In this document: piece by piece, positions 38,773 to 39,991 of the stretch
Position numbering within the stretch: position 1 is the stretch's first letter
Layout: each line of letters opens with the position of its first letter
Source of the DNA: Actinomycetes bacterium
Lineage (GTDB): Bacteria > Actinomycetota > Thermoleophilia > BMS3ABIN01
Assembly (NCBI GenBank): GCA_024276735.1
Contig: JAJRWQ010000016.1
Location: forward strand, 1 to 39,991
Length of the DNA: 39,991 bases
Direction: 5' to 3'
Program-made: the position numbers and the translations under genes
Notes under the pieces: model-generated
Seen by the model: the letters and a program-made list of their open reading frames with translations, nothing else
What the model was told of the DNA's origin: nothing
Database searches by the model: none

Positions 38773-39477
38773 ATGGCGGCGGCGACAAGCATGGAGACGT
38801 CGATGGCGGCAAGGTCGATCGTGCTGGTGGAAGACGAGGACAGCATCGCCTCCTTCGTGGCCATGTACCTGGAGAAGGAGGGCTTCACCGTGCAGGTGGC
38901 GGCGGACGGCGAGACGGGCCTGGACCTGGTGCGCAGCCAGCGCCCCCAGCTGGTGATCCTGGACGTGATGCTGCCCGACATCGACGGCTTCGAGGTATGC
39001 CGGCGCCTGCGGCGCGAATCGGACGTGCCGGTGATCATGCTCACCGCCCGCGATGCTCCCACGGACAAGGTGGTGGGGCTGGAGATCGGTGCCGACGACT
39101 ACGTCACCAAGCCCTTCGATCCCCGCGAGCTGGTGGCGCGGGTGCGCTCGGTGCTGAGGCGGTATGCGCGCGATGACCGGGACCGGGAACGCCCCCTGCA
39201 GGTGGGCGGGGTAGCCCTCGACCCGGGAAGCCGCGAGGTGGAGGCCGCCGGCGATCCCGTGCGCCTGACGGCAAAGGAATTCGACCTGCTCCACTACCTG
39301 ATGCTGAACGCCGGCCTGGCGCTCAGCCGTAACCAGCTGCTGGAGGAGGTCTGGGGTTTCCAGTTCGCCGGGGATACCCGCACCGTGGACGTCCACGTCA
39401 ACCAGCTGCGCAAGAAGCTCGGCGGCGCGGTGACCATCGAGACGGTGCGGGGCGTAGGCTACAAGCTGCGGCGGTGA
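38773..39477 (+). CDS. OmpR/PhoB-family response regulator
   Basis: A 234-residue regulator. The receiver (~15-130) has VLVEDEDSI, phosphoacceptor Asp in VILDVMLPDIDG, the conserved Thr in IMLTARD and Lys in DDYVTKPFDPREL. The C-terminal winged helix (~145-234) has LTAKEFDLLHYLMLNAG, LLEEVWGF, RTVDVHVNQLRKKLG and VRGVGYKLRR, all typical of OmpR/PhoB. ATG 38773 is chosen because TATAAT lies 8 nt upstream, giving a leaderless message; ATGs at 38791 and 38803 are alternatives nearer the domain edge. The partner kinase starts 28 bp downstream. Confidence 0.96.
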   Translation: MAAATSMETSMAARSIVLVEDEDSIASFVAMYLEKEGFTVQVAADGETGLDLVRSQRPQLVILDVMLPDIDGFEVCRRLRRESDVPVIMLTARDAPTDKVVGLEIGADDYVTKPFDPRELVARVRSVLRRYARDDRDRERPLQVGGVALDPGSREVEAAGDPVRLTAKEFDLLHYLMLNAGLALSRNQLLEEVWGFQFAGDTRTVDVHVNQLRKKLGGAVTIETVRGVGYKLRR

Positions 39478-39505
39478 ACGGGGCGCCGGACACCGCCTGC
39501 CGGTC

Positions 39506-39991
39506 ATGAGCGCCGGGCGAAAAGGGGAGCCGCCGCCGCGGCCGCCGCGCTCGCTCAAGGGGCGGCTGATTCTCTACTTTTCCGTCACCATTGTCTTCTC
39601 GCTGCTGGTTTCGGGGTTGCTGGCGGTGGGCCTGGTGCAGCGCTACCTGCGGCAGCGGACCGTCGCCGAGCTGGCGGCGCTCTCGGAGTCGATCGCCGCC
39701 CGCGTGGGGGACGAGGGGTTGCCGCTCAGGCGCTACGTCCAGGACCTCGAGCATGACCGGGGAGTCAAGGTTTTCGTGGTGCCGCGGAACCGGGGGGCCG
39801 CCCTGGAGGACCTGCGGCCGCCGGGGGCGGGGCCGCGGGTCGATGTTTCAGCCCAGCTGGAGTTCATCGACTGGGACGCCCTCGACCGGGGGGAGACCCA
39901 GGTGCTGGTGACCGACCTTCCCGGGGTGGACCGGGAGGCGGTGGCCGCCGCCCACGGTTTCGAAGTCGGGGGCGAGCCCGCCGGCGCCGTC
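39506..39991 (+). CDS. Sensor histidine kinase, N-terminal part (partial)
   Basis: Only 162 codons are present; the gene leaves the window at the right edge. After a Pro/Arg-rich N-terminus (SLKGRLILYF) there is one membrane span at ~20-42 (SVTIVFSLLVSGLLAVGLV), then an external region of ~115 residues that begins to show a mixed alpha/beta sensor layout (VKVFVVPRN, VLVTDLPGVD). HAMP and kinase domains would follow. Gene order immediately after an OmpR-type regulator makes a two-component pair nearly certain. The ligand is unknown. Confidence 0.85.
   Translation, partial: MSAGRKGEPPPRPPRSLKGRLILYFSVTIVFSLLVSGLLAVGLVQRYLRQRTVAELAALSESIAARVGDEGLPLRRYVQDLEHDRGVKVFVVPRNRGAALEDLRPPGAGPRVDVSAQLEFIDWDALDRGETQVLVTDLPGVDREAVAAAHGFEVGGEPAGAV

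Overview
The window is very GC-rich, gene-dense bacterial DNA. Nine LGFP cell-wall repeats in one protein, GC-rich hairpins without U tracts, GTG/TTG starts and several -10 boxes about 8 nt from a start codon suggest a Gram-positive-type bacterium, most likely a deep-branching Actinomycetota. A complete sigma-54 gene (rpoN) would be unusual there. No rRNA or taxonomic marker is present, so this placement is inference.

Layout. (1) 1-3047, minus: rpoN, a PAS histidine kinase and the start of a response regulator, a typical sigma-54 signalling operon. (2) 3293-5920: an ABC-2 exporter pair divergent from a tRNA-dihydrouridine synthase, with start codons only about 20 bp apart. (3) 5902-10907, minus: an overlapping operon of a GT4 glycosyltransferase, DNA polymerase X, an exported HExxH peptidase and a membrane coiled-coil protein. 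(4) 11088-14621: a large secreted amidase/LGFP/SpoIID fusion. (5) 14739-22613, plus: Wzm/Wzt glycan exporter, three glycosyltransferases and a large polytopic membrane protein. (6) 22649-30810: a GT2 paralogue, a secreted subtilase, and a minus-strand operon (DUF2304, LPG-synthase-type membrane protein, DPM-type GT2, methyltransferase, GT2). (7) 30986-31957: an NAD-dependent UDP-glucuronate decarboxylase-like enzyme. (8) 32065-33823: tRNA-Gly(CCC) followed by a small, lower-GC, decayed element containing an amber-interrupted reading frame with a degenerate SWIM motif, a small zinc-finger ORF, hicB with a frameshifted hicA, and the C-terminal stump of a tyrosine recombinase. (9) 33922-36586: a membrane protein, then a WecG/TagA/CpsF enzyme and a GT4 on minus. 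(10) 36711-39991: a lipoprotein split by an in-frame TAG, a secreted DUF5666-like protein, an OmpR-type regulator and the start of its kinase.

Functionally, regions 3 to 9 look like an envelope polysaccharide locus: sugar-nucleotide supply, polyprenyl-linked sugar transfer and flipping, chain building, ABC export, and secreted cell-wall remodelling enzymes. The most unusual signals are the in-frame amber codons at two loci, the amidase/SpoIID fusion with two tandem palindromes at its start, a compact bidirectional apparently leaderless promoter, and the decayed tRNA-associated element.
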